A DNA stretch of 64,000 nucleotides. It comes from Chryseobacterium paridis (GTDB taxonomy: Bacteria; Bacteroidota; Bacteroidia; Flavobacteriales; Weeksellaceae). A model generated the notes under the pieces. The model was not told where the DNA came from. It saw nothing but the letters and a program-made list of their open reading frames with translations, and did no database searches. The translations under genes and the position numbers were made by a program. The stretch spans positions 2,093,390 to 2,157,389 of the forward strand of contig NZ_JAENHK010000010.1 of assembly GCF_016595215.1 (NCBI RefSeq), read 5' to 3'. Of the stretch, positions 8,534 through 17,199 are shown one piece after another. Positions within the stretch are counted from its first letter, which is position 1. Every line of letters begins with the position of its first letter.

Positions 8534-9739
8534 ATGCCGAACATTTCAAACAGAGCACAACATATGCCGCCGTCGCCGGTAAGAAAACTGGTTCCTTTTT
8601 CCCTTCAAGCAAAACAGAAAGGAATAAAAGTATATCACCTTAATATCGGACAGCCGGATATTGAAACTCCGGAAACGGCATTAAATGCTTTAAAAAACAT
8701 TGATTTAAAAGTATTGGAATATGCACTTTCTGAAGGAAATCTGGAATACAGAAAAGCACTGACAGAATATTACCATTCTTTAGATTTTAATGATCTTACT
8801 CCTGATAATTTCATTGTAACCAATGGAGGTTCTGAAGCTTTAAACTTTGCCATTTCTACTTTATGTGATGATGGGGATGAAGTTATTATTCCTGAACCTT
8901 ATTATGCCAATTATAATGGATTTGCAAGCACGTTTAATGTGAATGTAGTCGCAGTTCCATCTACGATAGAAACAGGTTTTGCTTTGCCTCCTATTGAAGA
9001 GTTCGAGAAAAAGATCACTGAGAAAACAAGGGCTATTGTTATTTGTAACCCTGGAAATCCTACAGGATATCTTTACACTCGTGAGGAGCTTCAGAAATTA
9101 GCCGAAATTGCTTTAAAATATGATATCGTTGTGATTTCTGATGAAGTATACAGAGAGTATGTATATGATGGAAAACAGCAGATTTCAATGCTTGCTTTTC
9201 CAGAATTAAAAGAAAACTGTATTATTATCGATTCTGAATCCAAGCGTTATTCTATGTGTGGTGTAAGAATCGGATGCATGATTACACGTTCTAAGAAAAT
9301 TCATGATGCAGCAATGCTTTTTGCCCAGGCAAGATTAAGCCCGGTTCTTTTAGGACAAATTGCAGCAACAGCAGCACATCAGAATGATGGAGCTTATATC
9401 CGTGCCGTAAGAGAGGAATATACTCACAGAAGAAATGTGCTGGTAGATTTATTAAATGCTATTCCAGGAGTGATTTGTCCTAAACCAAAAGGTGCTTTTT
9501 ATTGTGTAGCACAGCTTCCTGTAGATGATACAGAAAAATTTGCTCAGTGGTTATTGGAAAAATACTCTCTTAATAATGAGACCATTATGGTAGCACCAGC
9601 AGGTGGTTTCTACAGCAACCCTGAATTAGGTAAAAAACAGGTAAGAATTGCCTACGTATTGAAGGAGCAGGATCTAAGAAGAAGTGTTGAAATCCTTAAA
9701 GAGGCATTGAAACAATACAAATTAGAATTCAATCTATAA
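8534..9739 (+). CDS. PLP-dependent class I/II aminotransferase
   Basis: 401 residues, cytoplasmic. Fold-type I aminotransferase close to aspartate aminotransferases. NPGNPTG (172-178) contains the Asn that contacts the PLP ring; SDEVYREYVYDG (202-213) contains the Asp (203) that binds the pyridine N; SESKRYSMCGVRIG contains Schiff-base Lys237. Substrate preference cannot be read from the sequence: aspartate, alanine or aromatic amino acids are all possible. Followed after 9 bases by a small lipoprotein gene and then murB, suggesting one transcript. Confidence 0.9.
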   Translation: MPNISNRAQHMPPSPVRKLVPFSLQAKQKGIKVYHLNIGQPDIETPETALNALKNIDLKVLEYALSEGNLEYRKALTEYYHSLDFNDLTPDNFIVTNGGSEALNFAISTLCDDGDEVIIPEPYYANYNGFASTFNVNVVAVPSTIETGFALPPIEEFEKKITEKTRAIVICNPGNPTGYLYTREELQKLAEIALKYDIVVISDEVYREYVYDGKQQISMLAFPELKENCIIIDSESKRYSMCGVRIGCMITRSKKIHDAAMLFAQARLSPVLLGQIAATAAHQNDGAYIRAVREEYTHRRNVLVDLLNAIPGVICPKPKGAFYCVAQLPVDDTEKFAQWLLEKYSLNNETIMVAPAGGFYSNPELGKKQVRIAYVLKEQDLRRSVEILKEALKQYKLEFNL

Positions 9740-9748
9740 AATATAAAG

Positions 9749-10246
9749 ATGTCAGCAATAAGAAACTTTGGTTTGAAAATTCCATTTTCAATGTTTTTAT
9801 TGCTGGCATTTTTTTCCTGTCACAAAAAGCAAGAAAAAGTTTCTGTCCCAAAAAATCCAAATGAAATTACCTTTATCAGTGTATCCAATATTGGTGGAAT
9901 TCTTGGAAATTACAGGATCATCAAAATTTCTAAAGACTCTATTTCGTTAGAGCAAGGCGTCACAGCCAAAAAAACACATAAATATTGGAGCTCTTCGATC
10001 AGCAAAGAAAAATGGAAGCAATTGGTTTCTGCTATTGATGTAAAGACCCTGAATGCAATCAAAAGCTCACCAAGTGCCCAATCAGTAGATGGCGTGGATG
10101 AAACGTTTCAAATCAGAACACCCAAAAGATCCCATGTCTATGTGAATTCCTACCAGGATACCATTCACTATGGTCAACTGCAAACTCTTAAAAACAGAAT
10201 CGAAGAAACACTCCCGAAAGAATACCAACAAACCTATGCAAAGTAA
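9749..10246 (+). CDS. Small hypothetical lipoprotein
   Basis: 165 residues, family not recognised. N-terminal hydrophobic stretch and a lipobox at LLAFFSC indicate a lipoprotein. The remaining basic domain mixes strand and helix and contains DETFQIRTPKRSHVYV and a C-terminal helix, a layout common in small flavobacterial lipoproteins. Its last 11 bases overlap the murB start, implying translational coupling with a cell-wall gene; an envelope role is inferred only from that. Confidence 0.75.
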   Translation: MSAIRNFGLKIPFSMFLLLAFFSCHKKQEKVSVPKNPNEITFISVSNIGGILGNYRIIKISKDSISLEQGVTAKKTHKYWSSSISKEKWKQLVSAIDVKTLNAIKSSPSAQSVDGVDETFQIRTPKRSHVYVNSYQDTIHYGQLQTLKNRIEETLPKEYQQTYAK

Positions 10247-11249
10247 TTTTTCTCTAAAACCTTACAACACTTTTGGTGTTGAGGCTACAGCAAAATATTT
10301 CACGGAAATCGCTACCATTGAAGAGCTAAAAGAAGCTATTCGCTTTGCCACTTCTCATTCTTTACCTATTCTTTTTTTGGGTGGTGGAAGCAATGTGTTG
10401 CTTACAAAAGAATTCGAAGGCTTAGCTATTCAGATCAATTTAAAAGGAATTACTGAGGAAGTTGTAGATGAGAACCATATTCTGGTAACAGCGAATTCCG
10501 GCGAAAACTGGCATGAGTTCGTGATGTATTCTTTAAATAAAAATTATGGCGGGTTAGAAAATTTATCGCTTATACCAGGCAATGTCGGTACATCACCTAT
10601 GCAAAATATTGGTGCTTATGGTACGGAAATAAAAGATATTTTCGTGAGCTGTACAGTTCTGAATTTAGAGACATTGGAAATTGAGATCTTTGATTTAGAG
10701 ACATGCAGGTTCGGATACAGAGATTCTATTTTTAAACAGGAAGGAAAAGGCAAATATGTGATTCTGGATGTTACATTCAGGTTAACCAGAAGAGATCATA
10801 TGATTAAAACCGAATATGGAGCTATCAAAACCGAATTAGAGAAATTACATATTGAAAAACCTACGATTCAGGACGTCTCTAAAGCAGTGATTCATATCAG
10901 ACAAAGCAAACTTCCGGATCCTAAGGTCATTGGAAATGCAGGCAGCTTTTTCAAAAACCCAACAATTCCTATAATTCAATTTGAAGATCTGAAAATTAAA
11001 TTCCCAACAATCCAAGGTTATCCAAATGAAGATATGGTAAAAGTTCCCGCAGGATGGCTTATCGAACAATGTGGCTGGAAAGGCAAGCAAATTGGAAATG
11101 TAGCTTCTCATGCGTTACAATCCCTTGTTATCATTAATGCTACCGGAAATGCTACCGGAAAAGAGATATTTGATTTTTCAACACAGATCATTGATTCTGT
11201 GAAAGAGAAATTTGGAATAGAGCTGGAAAGGGAAGTCAATATCATATAG
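10236..11249 (+). CDS. murB: UDP-N-acetylenolpyruvoylglucosamine reductase MurB
   Basis: 337 residues, a type I (E. coli-like) MurB that reduces the MurA product to UDP-MurNAc using FAD and NADPH in the cytoplasm. FLGGGSNVLL and GNVGTSPMQNIGAYG are the FAD-binding motifs; GNAGSFFKNP carries the catalytic Ser that protonates the enol. The start at 10236 gives the typical N-terminus ending in YNTFGVEA; an in-frame ATG at 10170 would add residues encoded inside the upstream gene and is unlikely. Together with murA in this window it covers both steps to UDP-MurNAc. Confidence 0.95.
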   Translation: MQSNFSLKPYNTFGVEATAKYFTEIATIEELKEAIRFATSHSLPILFLGGGSNVLLTKEFEGLAIQINLKGITEEVVDENHILVTANSGENWHEFVMYSLNKNYGGLENLSLIPGNVGTSPMQNIGAYGTEIKDIFVSCTVLNLETLEIEIFDLETCRFGYRDSIFKQEGKGKYVILDVTFRLTRRDHMIKTEYGAIKTELEKLHIEKPTIQDVSKAVIHIRQSKLPDPKVIGNAGSFFKNPTIPIIQFEDLKIKFPTIQGYPNEDMVKVPAGWLIEQCGWKGKQIGNVASHALQSLVIINATGNATGKEIFDFSTQIIDSVKEKFGIELEREVNII

Positions 11250-11338
11250 TATAATAAAGACAGTTCATAATAACTCTCATTTTTATCATTATTTTACGAT
11301 AAAAACACTATTTTCGTTTGAAAATTAGAAGACACAAT

Positions 11339-12142
11339 ATGAAAATAGCTATTCTGGGAGCAGGCAATATGGGATTATCATTTTCAAAATCTTTTTTGAA
11401 ATATGAATTAATAAAAGCTGAAAACCTTCATTTGATCACAAGAAATGATTCTAAATTTTCTAAAATTTCAGAAGAATTTCCACGCTCTCAAGTTTCAACT
11501 TTCGCAGATGTTAAAGAATTAGATGCAGATCTCATCATCATTGCTGTAAAACCACAGGATTTTCAGCATGTTGTTGATAAAATCCAGTTCTCTTTAAAGG
11601 AAAATCAGATGGTCTTATCCATTATGGCGGGTATTAAAATCGAGAAAATCCAAAAATTACTAAACCATCCAATGGTGGTAAGAGCTATGCCTAACTCACC
11701 TACTCTTTTAGGGATGGGGATTACAGGATATACGGCAGCGGATGGCATTTCTTTCAGTCAGCTTATTAATATAGAAAGATTACTCAACAGCACAGGCAGA
11801 TCCGTGTATTTAGAGGACGAGGAATTACTGGATGGAGTAACGGCTCTTTCAGGAAGCGGTCCCGCTTATTTCTATTATATAGTTGATGCTATGATAAAAG
11901 CAGGTGTTGAAATGGGAATCGAAGAAAATTTATCTAAACTCTTCGTTAAACAAACGATGCTTGGAGCTTATCATTTGATGAATAATTCAGAAAGAAATTT
12001 AGAAGAACTCATAAAAGATGTTGCCTCAAAAGGAGGAACTACCGAAGCTGCGTTACATACCTTTGATGAAAATAATTTTAAAGAAGTTTTAAAGAAAGGA
12101 ATCCTGAATGCAGAAAAACGTGCGAAGGAATTGAATGGGTAA
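11339..12142 (+). CDS. proC: Pyrroline-5-carboxylate reductase ProC
   Basis: 267 residues. Reduces pyrroline-5-carboxylate to proline with NAD(P)H, the last step of proline synthesis, in the cytoplasm. N-terminal Rossmann motif AILGAGNMG (residues 4-12), a central AVKPQ motif after the NAD domain, and the family signature DGVTALSGSGPAYFYYIVDA in the dimerisation domain. Start ATG 11339 puts the Rossmann strand at the N-terminus; the TTG at 11318 is less likely. Separated from murB by about 90 bases. Confidence 0.95.
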   Translation: MKIAILGAGNMGLSFSKSFLKYELIKAENLHLITRNDSKFSKISEEFPRSQVSTFADVKELDADLIIIAVKPQDFQHVVDKIQFSLKENQMVLSIMAGIKIEKIQKLLNHPMVVRAMPNSPTLLGMGITGYTAADGISFSQLINIERLLNSTGRSVYLEDEELLDGVTALSGSGPAYFYYIVDAMIKAGVEMGIEENLSKLFVKQTMLGAYHLMNNSERNLEELIKDVASKGGTTEAALHTFDENNFKEVLKKGILNAEKRAKELNG

Positions 12143-12170
12143 TAATCAAACCTTTTTCAACGGGTAGTTA

Positions 12171-12243
12171 TCATTCTGCAGAAATCTAAGCAATTATTTT
12201 TTAATTAAACCTCTAATACTGCACATAGATTCCTGCAGAATGA
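12171..12243. repeat. MITE/REP-like inverted repeat, copy 1
   Basis: Two 18-base arms (TCATTCTGCAGAAATCTA and TAGATTCCTGCAGAATGA) pair with one mismatch around a 37-base spacer. The same GTCATTCTGC..GAATCTA motif recurs at 42078-42216. It lies between convergent proC and the vanZ-like gene and could also act as a transcription end. Confidence 0.6.
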
Positions 12244-12283
12244 CAAGCCCTCTGGGCCACAATCTATGGTGTGATTAGGTTAT

Positions 12284-12706
12284 TTAAAATACCCAATTCC
12301 TGAATCGTTTCTCAACAAACTTTCGCATGAAAAATCCTAAAATCACTCCGAAAGTATTCATGAGAATATCATCCACTTCAAAAATCCCCATTCTTGTAAA
12401 ATATTGAAGTGCTTCTGCAATTGTTATTGCTGAAATAAAGGCAAAAAGCAATGTTTTAAGATCATTAAATTTAGGGAAAAGCCAACCTAAAAATCCAAAT
12501 GGAATAAACATCACTACATTTCCTAATACGACTCTTATAATATCTTCCCACCGGATCGTTTCTTTAATATACCATATTGTTGATAAAACAGGTTCGATCC
12601 TTACCACATTGTCTTCATACTGAACCCGACCCATTCCTAAAAACATAAGATAGAGTAAAACTAAAGTATAAGGGAGAATAATAATTTTATAAAATTTCTT
12701 TAACAT
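12284..12706 (-). CDS. VanZ family membrane protein
   Basis: 140 residues with about four transmembrane helices. Fits VanZ-like proteins: an N-terminal helix with YLMFLGMGR, the VVMFIPFGFLGWLFP segment, AEALQYFTRMGIFEVDDILMN, and a final helix GVILGFFMR. The Asp-Asp near ILMNTFG is conserved in the family. VanZ in enterococci gives low-level teicoplanin resistance, but most members have unknown roles. The start is ATG 12706 because the TTG at 12715 falls within a TAAATTTG promoter box. Confidence 0.82.
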   Translation of the reverse strand: MLKKFYKIIILPYTLVLLYLMFLGMGRVQYEDNVVRIEPVLSTIWYIKETIRWEDIIRVVLGNVVMFIPFGFLGWLFPKFNDLKTLLFAFISAITIAEALQYFTRMGIFEVDDILMNTFGVILGFFMRKFVEKRFRNWVF

Positions 12707-12712
12707 CAATTG

Positions 12713-12744
12713 CAAATTTATTCATTTCAAAAACATTAAATTTG
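12713..12744. promoter_or_regulatory. Overlapping divergent promoters (vanZ-like and lnt)
   Basis: Two perfect -7 boxes in opposite orientation: TAAATTTG on the minus strand (12713-12720) for the vanZ-like gene and TAAATTTG on the plus strand (12737-12744) for lnt. Only 16 bases separate them, so the two polymerase footprints overlap. Confidence 0.6.
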
Positions 12745-12761
12745 TGTGTTAATCTAATTGA

Positions 12762-14402
12762 ATGAAATACGTTTTACTTACGCTCATTTCAGCGATGCTG
12801 TTGTCCATCTCATGGCCAACTTACGGGATCCCGTTCTTTATCTTCTTTGCCCTTGTTCCACTTTTGATGATGGAACATGGAGTTTCTAAGTTTTCAAGTT
12901 TCAAAAGAAAGAGTTGGGTAGTTTTTGGACTTTCCTATCTATGTTTTGTAATCTGGAATATCGTAACAACCGGATGGTTGTATGGATCAAAAAATCCGGA
13001 CGGAAGCCACTCATTAATGGCTGTAGTATTTCCGGTTCTGGTAAACTCTCTTTTATATTCTTTGGTATTTCAATGCTATCATTGGTATAAAAACGCACAG
13101 GGAACTTATTGGGGACTAGCTTTTCTTGTTGCCATCTGGATGGGCTTTGAGAAATTTCATATGAGTTGGGAGTTGACATGGCCATGGTTAAACCTTGGAA
13201 ATGTATTTGCCGACTATCCAAAATTAATTCAGTGGTATGATACACTGGGAGCAACCGGAGGTAGTTTCTGGATACTGATTATAAACATTTTCATTTTCTA
13301 TACTATAAGAACATGGGAAGCGGGACGAAAAAGAAAAGACCTGATCAGAAATACATCAATTGTTGCAGTATTAATTATTGCACCAATGATCATTTCTGTT
13401 ATTAAGTATAATAATTTTGATGAAAAACCTATTGGCCAGGTTAATACCTTAATGCTTCAACCTGACCTTGATCCTTACGCTGAAAAATATTCAAAAGACA
13501 GCTTAATAATCGAGAATGATCTATTAAATCTTGCAGAAAAAAATTCCACAGGAAAGATTGATTATTATATTGCTCCGGAGACAGCACTTCCAGGAAGAGG
13601 TTCTATTTCCGAGACTGCATTTGAGAAAAGTTTACTTTTAAATAATATCAAAGGATTTCTCTCAAAACATCCAGGCTCTGTATTTACTACAGGAATTTCC
13701 TCACATCGGTTTTATTTAAATCAAAATAATATTCCTAAAGAAGCATATCAGATCAATCCTGGACTTTGGGTTGCCAGCTATAATTCGGCCATTCAGGTTG
13801 TTCCCAATCAAAAAGTAGAAGTCTACCATAAAGGAAAGCTGGTTCCTGGCGTTGAAATCTTTCCTTACATGAGTGTTTTAAAACCTCTTTTAGGGGATGC
13901 CATGCTTAATCTGGGAGGATCAGTAGTTTCATTAGGAACAGATAAAGAAAGGGTCGCTTTTTCAAATCCTTATAACAAAGGAAAAATTGCACCTATTATT
14001 TGCTATGAAAGTATTTATGGAGAATTCGTAACCGACTATGTAAAGAAAGGAGCTAATTTCTTAGCTATTGTGACGAATGATTCATGGTGGGGTGTTACGG
14101 AAGGACATAAACAATTACTTTCCTACGCTAAACTAAGAGCCATTGAAACAAGAAGAGAGATTGCCCGTGCAGCCAACAGTGGAATATCAGCTCATATCGA
14201 TGCAAAAGGGGAAATTGTTGAGGATACTCTTTACGGAGATCAAACTGCCCTATTTGCTAAAGTAAATCTTTATGATCAACAAACTTTCTACACCAGAGCT
14301 GGAGACCTCTTGTCAAGATTCTCAATTTTCGCTTTGGGCTTTTTATTGTTTTATTTTCTAATTAAAAGATTACAGAGCAGATTTCAAAAGAATAAAAGTT
14401 AA
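12762..14402 (+). CDS. lnt: Apolipoprotein N-acyltransferase Lnt
   Basis: 546 residues. Adds the third acyl chain to the N-terminal Cys of lipoproteins at the inner membrane. The N-terminal third (1-205) has about six transmembrane helices, followed by a periplasmic nitrilase-type domain and a final helix (about 515-535). The catalytic triad motifs are visible: Glu in APETALPG, Lys in HKGKLVPGVE and Cys in ICYESIYGEF, with NDSWWG nearby. The many lipoproteins encoded in this window would be its substrates. Ends before two hairpins. Confidence 0.93.
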   Translation: MKYVLLTLISAMLLSISWPTYGIPFFIFFALVPLLMMEHGVSKFSSFKRKSWVVFGLSYLCFVIWNIVTTGWLYGSKNPDGSHSLMAVVFPVLVNSLLYSLVFQCYHWYKNAQGTYWGLAFLVAIWMGFEKFHMSWELTWPWLNLGNVFADYPKLIQWYDTLGATGGSFWILIINIFIFYTIRTWEAGRKRKDLIRNTSIVAVLIIAPMIISVIKYNNFDEKPIGQVNTLMLQPDLDPYAEKYSKDSLIIENDLLNLAEKNSTGKIDYYIAPETALPGRGSISETAFEKSLLLNNIKGFLSKHPGSVFTTGISSHRFYLNQNNIPKEAYQINPGLWVASYNSAIQVVPNQKVEVYHKGKLVPGVEIFPYMSVLKPLLGDAMLNLGGSVVSLGTDKERVAFSNPYNKGKIAPIICYESIYGEFVTDYVKKGANFLAIVTNDSWWGVTEGHKQLLSYAKLRAIETRREIARAANSGISAHIDAKGEIVEDTLYGDQTALFAKVNLYDQQTFYTRAGDLLSRFSIFALGFLLFYFLIKRLQSRFQKNKS

Positions 14403-14415
14403 TTATGAATAAAAA

Positions 14416-14526
14416 CGGGAAGCTTTAAAAGCTTCCCGATATTCGTTACTTCGATCATTACCCGAAGTTCCGATACAAACAAATACAAACAATAAAAAGA
14501 AAAACCAGCTGGACGTCTGGTTTTTC
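14416..14526. terminator. Two hairpins between convergent lnt and T9SS gene
   Basis: The first hairpin, CGGGAAGCTT-TAA-AAGCTTCCCG (14416-14438), is a near-perfect palindrome without a T tract. The second, GAAAAACCAG / CTGGTTTTTC (14499-14526), has T/A tracts on both sides and fits a bidirectional terminator. Confidence 0.75.
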
Positions 14527-14544
14527 TATTGATAAAACGTTCAA

Positions 14545-16254
14545 TTATTTAATGATGAGTTTTTTAGTGGTCCATTGGTCTTTTATTTTTACTTTCAAGA
14601 GATAAGCTCCTTTTATAAGATGAGATACATTAACAGACTGATCAGGATTTATAACAATAGATAGTTTTTTACCGTCCATCGAATACAGTTCTACATCCGT
14701 AACTTTTTGTCCCTTAATAAATACTTTTTCAGACGCCGGGTTTGGGTATATTTGGAAGCCCTGTTCTTTAATAATATCCTGAACTCCCAAAGTACCTTCT
14801 GAGGAAATATCAGAATACACTTTAGAGGCATCTATAGATCTTACACTCCAATATACATTTTGCACAGCAGGAAGATCTAAAAACCAGGAAGGTGTTGTAA
14901 CCACATATTTCGCAATATCATGGGCTCCCGGGGTCTTTCCGACCGTAATTTCATATCGCAAAGCATTAGTTGGTGTCTTATCATCACCAGCTCCCGTCCA
15001 CGAGAAATTAAATCGGTTTCCTGTCTTGGTAAGACTTAGGTTTGTAGGAGGCAAAGGCTTTAAATTTGTTTCTGTAGAAACATTTTTGAAGATTTTAGTT
15101 AATGAAGGCATTCCCGGATCTGCCCAATCAAATCCGGACAATAGAACATCTAAGTGATGATCATTGTTATAGTCAAGTAAATGCACAAAGCCAGGGCCTC
15201 CTAAAGTATGCAAACCTGTAGTTGTATTTTCAGTAAATGCCTGATTGGCCGGGTTAAATAAAAACACTTTCGCAAGTGCATTATTATCCTCGTCATTTCC
15301 AGACACTATAAAGTCATAATAACCATCGTTATTCATATCCCCTGTCGCCAGAGAAGGTTCTGCAATTTCAGGAACAGTAAGCTGTTGGATGTTCAAATGT
15401 CCGGTTCCGTCATTCATCAAAACACCAAGATATCCTGCATAATTTTCATCCTGAGCAGCCACAACCACATCCTGATAACCATCCGCATTGAAATCCGCAA
15501 ATTCAAGTTTTCCACTCGCAAGAGGAAGTAATGTTTGCGATAATGTAAGCGTACCAGCATTATTCAAATAAACTCTAAAAATAGGATTAGTATTAATATC
15601 ATATCCTAAAATTATCATATCAAGAAGGTGATCATTATTCAGATCTACCATTTTAAAGCTACTATTTTGAGTTCCTTCCATCCAACCTGGAAAAAGTTGG
15701 AATCCACTTCCCGAATTCTGGTAATAATCCAATTTATTAACGAAGCCTATTCCATCGATATACTGGGTTCCATTAATTGCATAATCCTGCAATCCATCAT
15801 GATTAAAATCAAAAACTTCCATAGAACCATAAATTTTTCCCGGGAGCTCAGCATCTTTCACAAACCCTGAACCTGTATTTCTAAATCGGTAATGTTTATA
15901 ATTAACGATATCCATATAACTCAATCCCGTAGAAATAATATCTGCAAGACCATCATTATTATAATCTATAAATTTTATATCCCCCAAATGAGTCGCATCT
16001 GTTCCCAAGTTAGCATAAGGAGTTAATGTACTCCCATTGTTCTTATAAACTTCATTAAATGATGTATCAGCACTTCCATCTCCATCAGTATCTATAGCAC
16101 CATTTACAACTATATCCTGAAATCCGTCATTATTTATATTCCCTATATCACTTGCAGAATAATAAAAATTCTTCATATCCGTCTGAACTTCAGAAAAAGT
16201 TTGTGCCATTAGGCCAACAGGTAACATAGATAATAAAACATAGACCTTCTTCAT
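14545..16254 (-). CDS. FG-GAP/VCBS repeat protein with T9SS sorting domain
   Basis: 569 residues. Signal peptide 1-17 (MKKVYVLLS to LMAQ). Residues 25-390 contain about six FG-GAP/VCBS-type repeats with Ca-binding loops such as NINNDGFQDIV, DTDGDGSAD, DYNNDGLADI, DFNHDGLQDY and DYNNDHHLDV, predicting a beta-propeller. An Fn3-like domain follows (about 400-490), then a T9SS type A signal with YPNPASEKVFI and a C-terminal KGAYLLKVKI..KLIIK. Surface or secreted protein, probably binding glycans or proteins. The start is ATG 16254; the TTG at 16284 lies in the TATCTTTG promoter box. Confidence 0.88.
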   Translation of the reverse strand: MKKVYVLLSMLPVGLMAQTFSEVQTDMKNFYYSASDIGNINNDGFQDIVVNGAIDTDGDGSADTSFNEVYKNNGSTLTPYANLGTDATHLGDIKFIDYNNDGLADIISTGLSYMDIVNYKHYRFRNTGSGFVKDAELPGKIYGSMEVFDFNHDGLQDYAINGTQYIDGIGFVNKLDYYQNSGSGFQLFPGWMEGTQNSSFKMVDLNNDHLLDMIILGYDINTNPIFRVYLNNAGTLTLSQTLLPLASGKLEFADFNADGYQDVVVAAQDENYAGYLGVLMNDGTGHLNIQQLTVPEIAEPSLATGDMNNDGYYDFIVSGNDEDNNALAKVFLFNPANQAFTENTTTGLHTLGGPGFVHLLDYNNDHHLDVLLSGFDWADPGMPSLTKIFKNVSTETNLKPLPPTNLSLTKTGNRFNFSWTGAGDDKTPTNALRYEITVGKTPGAHDIAKYVVTTPSWFLDLPAVQNVYWSVRSIDASKVYSDISSEGTLGVQDIIKEQGFQIYPNPASEKVFIKGQKVTDVELYSMDGKKLSIVINPDQSVNVSHLIKGAYLLKVKIKDQWTTKKLIIK

Positions 16255-16281
16255 GTTATTTTTATTTAGATTAATTAAAAA

Positions 16282-16289
16282 CAAAGATA
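16282..16289 (-). promoter_or_regulatory. -7 promoter box of the FG-GAP protein gene
   Basis: TATCTTTG on the minus strand, a perfect TAnnTTTG, 27 bases upstream of the ATG at 16254. Confidence 0.6.
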
Positions 16290-16492
16290 TAAGATTAATT
16301 TCTCGTTCTCCACTATATTTATATGAAATTTATCAGTTCCCGCTCCCTGTCAGGAATAGCATAATATATGGGCGATCTTCAATATTATTAATCAAGATGT
16401 TATTTGTAAATATTTTGCAAAAGATTTGTCTATCTAAAAAATTCTTCGTTATTTTGCAACCTCAAATATTATACAAATAAGAACATCGAGAT

Positions 16493-16732
16493 ATGTCAAG
16501 AATTTGCCAAATAACAGGAAAGCGTGCAATGGTTGGTAACAACGTTTCTCACGCTAATAACAAAACGAAGCGTCGTTTTGAAATTAACTTATTGGAGAAG
16601 AAGTTTTACCTTCCGGAGCAAGATAAGCACGTAACACTGAAAGTATCAGCTCATGGATTGAGAGTGATTAACAAGATTGGAATCGAAGAAGCTCTAGAAA
16701 GAGCTGTAAGAAACGGATTGATTAAAAAGTAA
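16493..16732 (+). CDS. rpmB: 50S ribosomal protein bL28
   Basis: 79 residues, normal length. Starts SRICQITGKRAMVGNNVSHANNKTKR, in which ITGK and the HANNKTKRRF motif are typical of bL28. First of three small ribosomal genes packed within 600 bases. No Shine-Dalgarno sequence is visible, as usual in this phylum. Confidence 0.97.
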   Translation: MSRICQITGKRAMVGNNVSHANNKTKRRFEINLLEKKFYLPEQDKHVTLKVSAHGLRVINKIGIEEALERAVRNGLIKK

Positions 16733-16739
16733 TTAAATC

Positions 16740-16922
16740 ATGGCAAAAAAAGGAAATAGAGTTCAAGTAATTCTTGAATGTACAGAGCACAAAGAAAGCG
16801 GTATGCCGGGAATGTCTAGATACATTTCTACTAAAAATAAAAAGAACACTACAGAAAGATTAGAGCTTAAGAAGTTCAATCCGGTTCTTAAGAAATATAC
16901 TCTTCATAAAGAAATCAAGTAA
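16740..16922 (+). CDS. rpmG: 50S ribosomal protein bL33, zinc-free form
   Basis: 60 residues. MAKKGNRVQVILECTEHK and YISTKNKKNTTERLELKKF define bL33. Only one Cys is present (position 14) and the two CxxC zinc motifs are absent, so this is the C-minus type that does not bind zinc. It sits 7 bases after rpmB. Confidence 0.96.
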   Translation: MAKKGNRVQVILECTEHKESGMPGMSRYISTKNKKNTTERLELKKFNPVLKKYTLHKEIK

Positions 16923-16942
16923 TTTATAAAATATAATTTACC

Positions 16943-17095
16943 ATGGCAAAAAAAGTAGTAGCAACCCTACAAAGCGGTCAGTCAAAAAAAATGACTAAAG
17001 TTGTGAAAATGGTGAAGTCATCTAAATCAGGTGCTTACGTTTTCGAAGAAAAAGTAATGAATGCAGACGAAGTTGATGGTTATTTGAAAAAATAA
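16943..17095 (+). CDS. DUF4295 protein, Bacteroidota ribosomal protein bL38
   Basis: 50 residues, very basic: begins MAKKVVATLQSGQSKKMTKV and ends DEVDGYLKK. DUF4295 proteins sit after rpmB-rpmG throughout Bacteroidota. From memory, the Flavobacterium johnsoniae ribosome structure identified this family as a large-subunit protein, named bL38; treat that name as recalled knowledge. It lies 20 bases after rpmG and ends before a strong terminator, so the three form one operon. Confidence 0.88.
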   Translation: MAKKVVATLQSGQSKKMTKVVKMVKSSKSGAYVFEEKVMNADEVDGYLKK

Positions 17096-17117
17096 TCCCC
17101 TACTTTATTTACAATAT

Positions 17118-17148
17118 AAAAACTACTCAGAATATGAGTAGTTTTTTT
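17118..17148 (+). terminator. Terminator of the rpmB-rpmG-DUF4295 operon
   Basis: AAAACTACTCA / TGAGTAGTTTT stem with a short loop, followed by seven T. Confidence 0.88.
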
Positions 17149-17199
17149 GCTTCTTATCACATCTAAGCCAGAACACTTTATTTTAGTAAAAAAATACCG

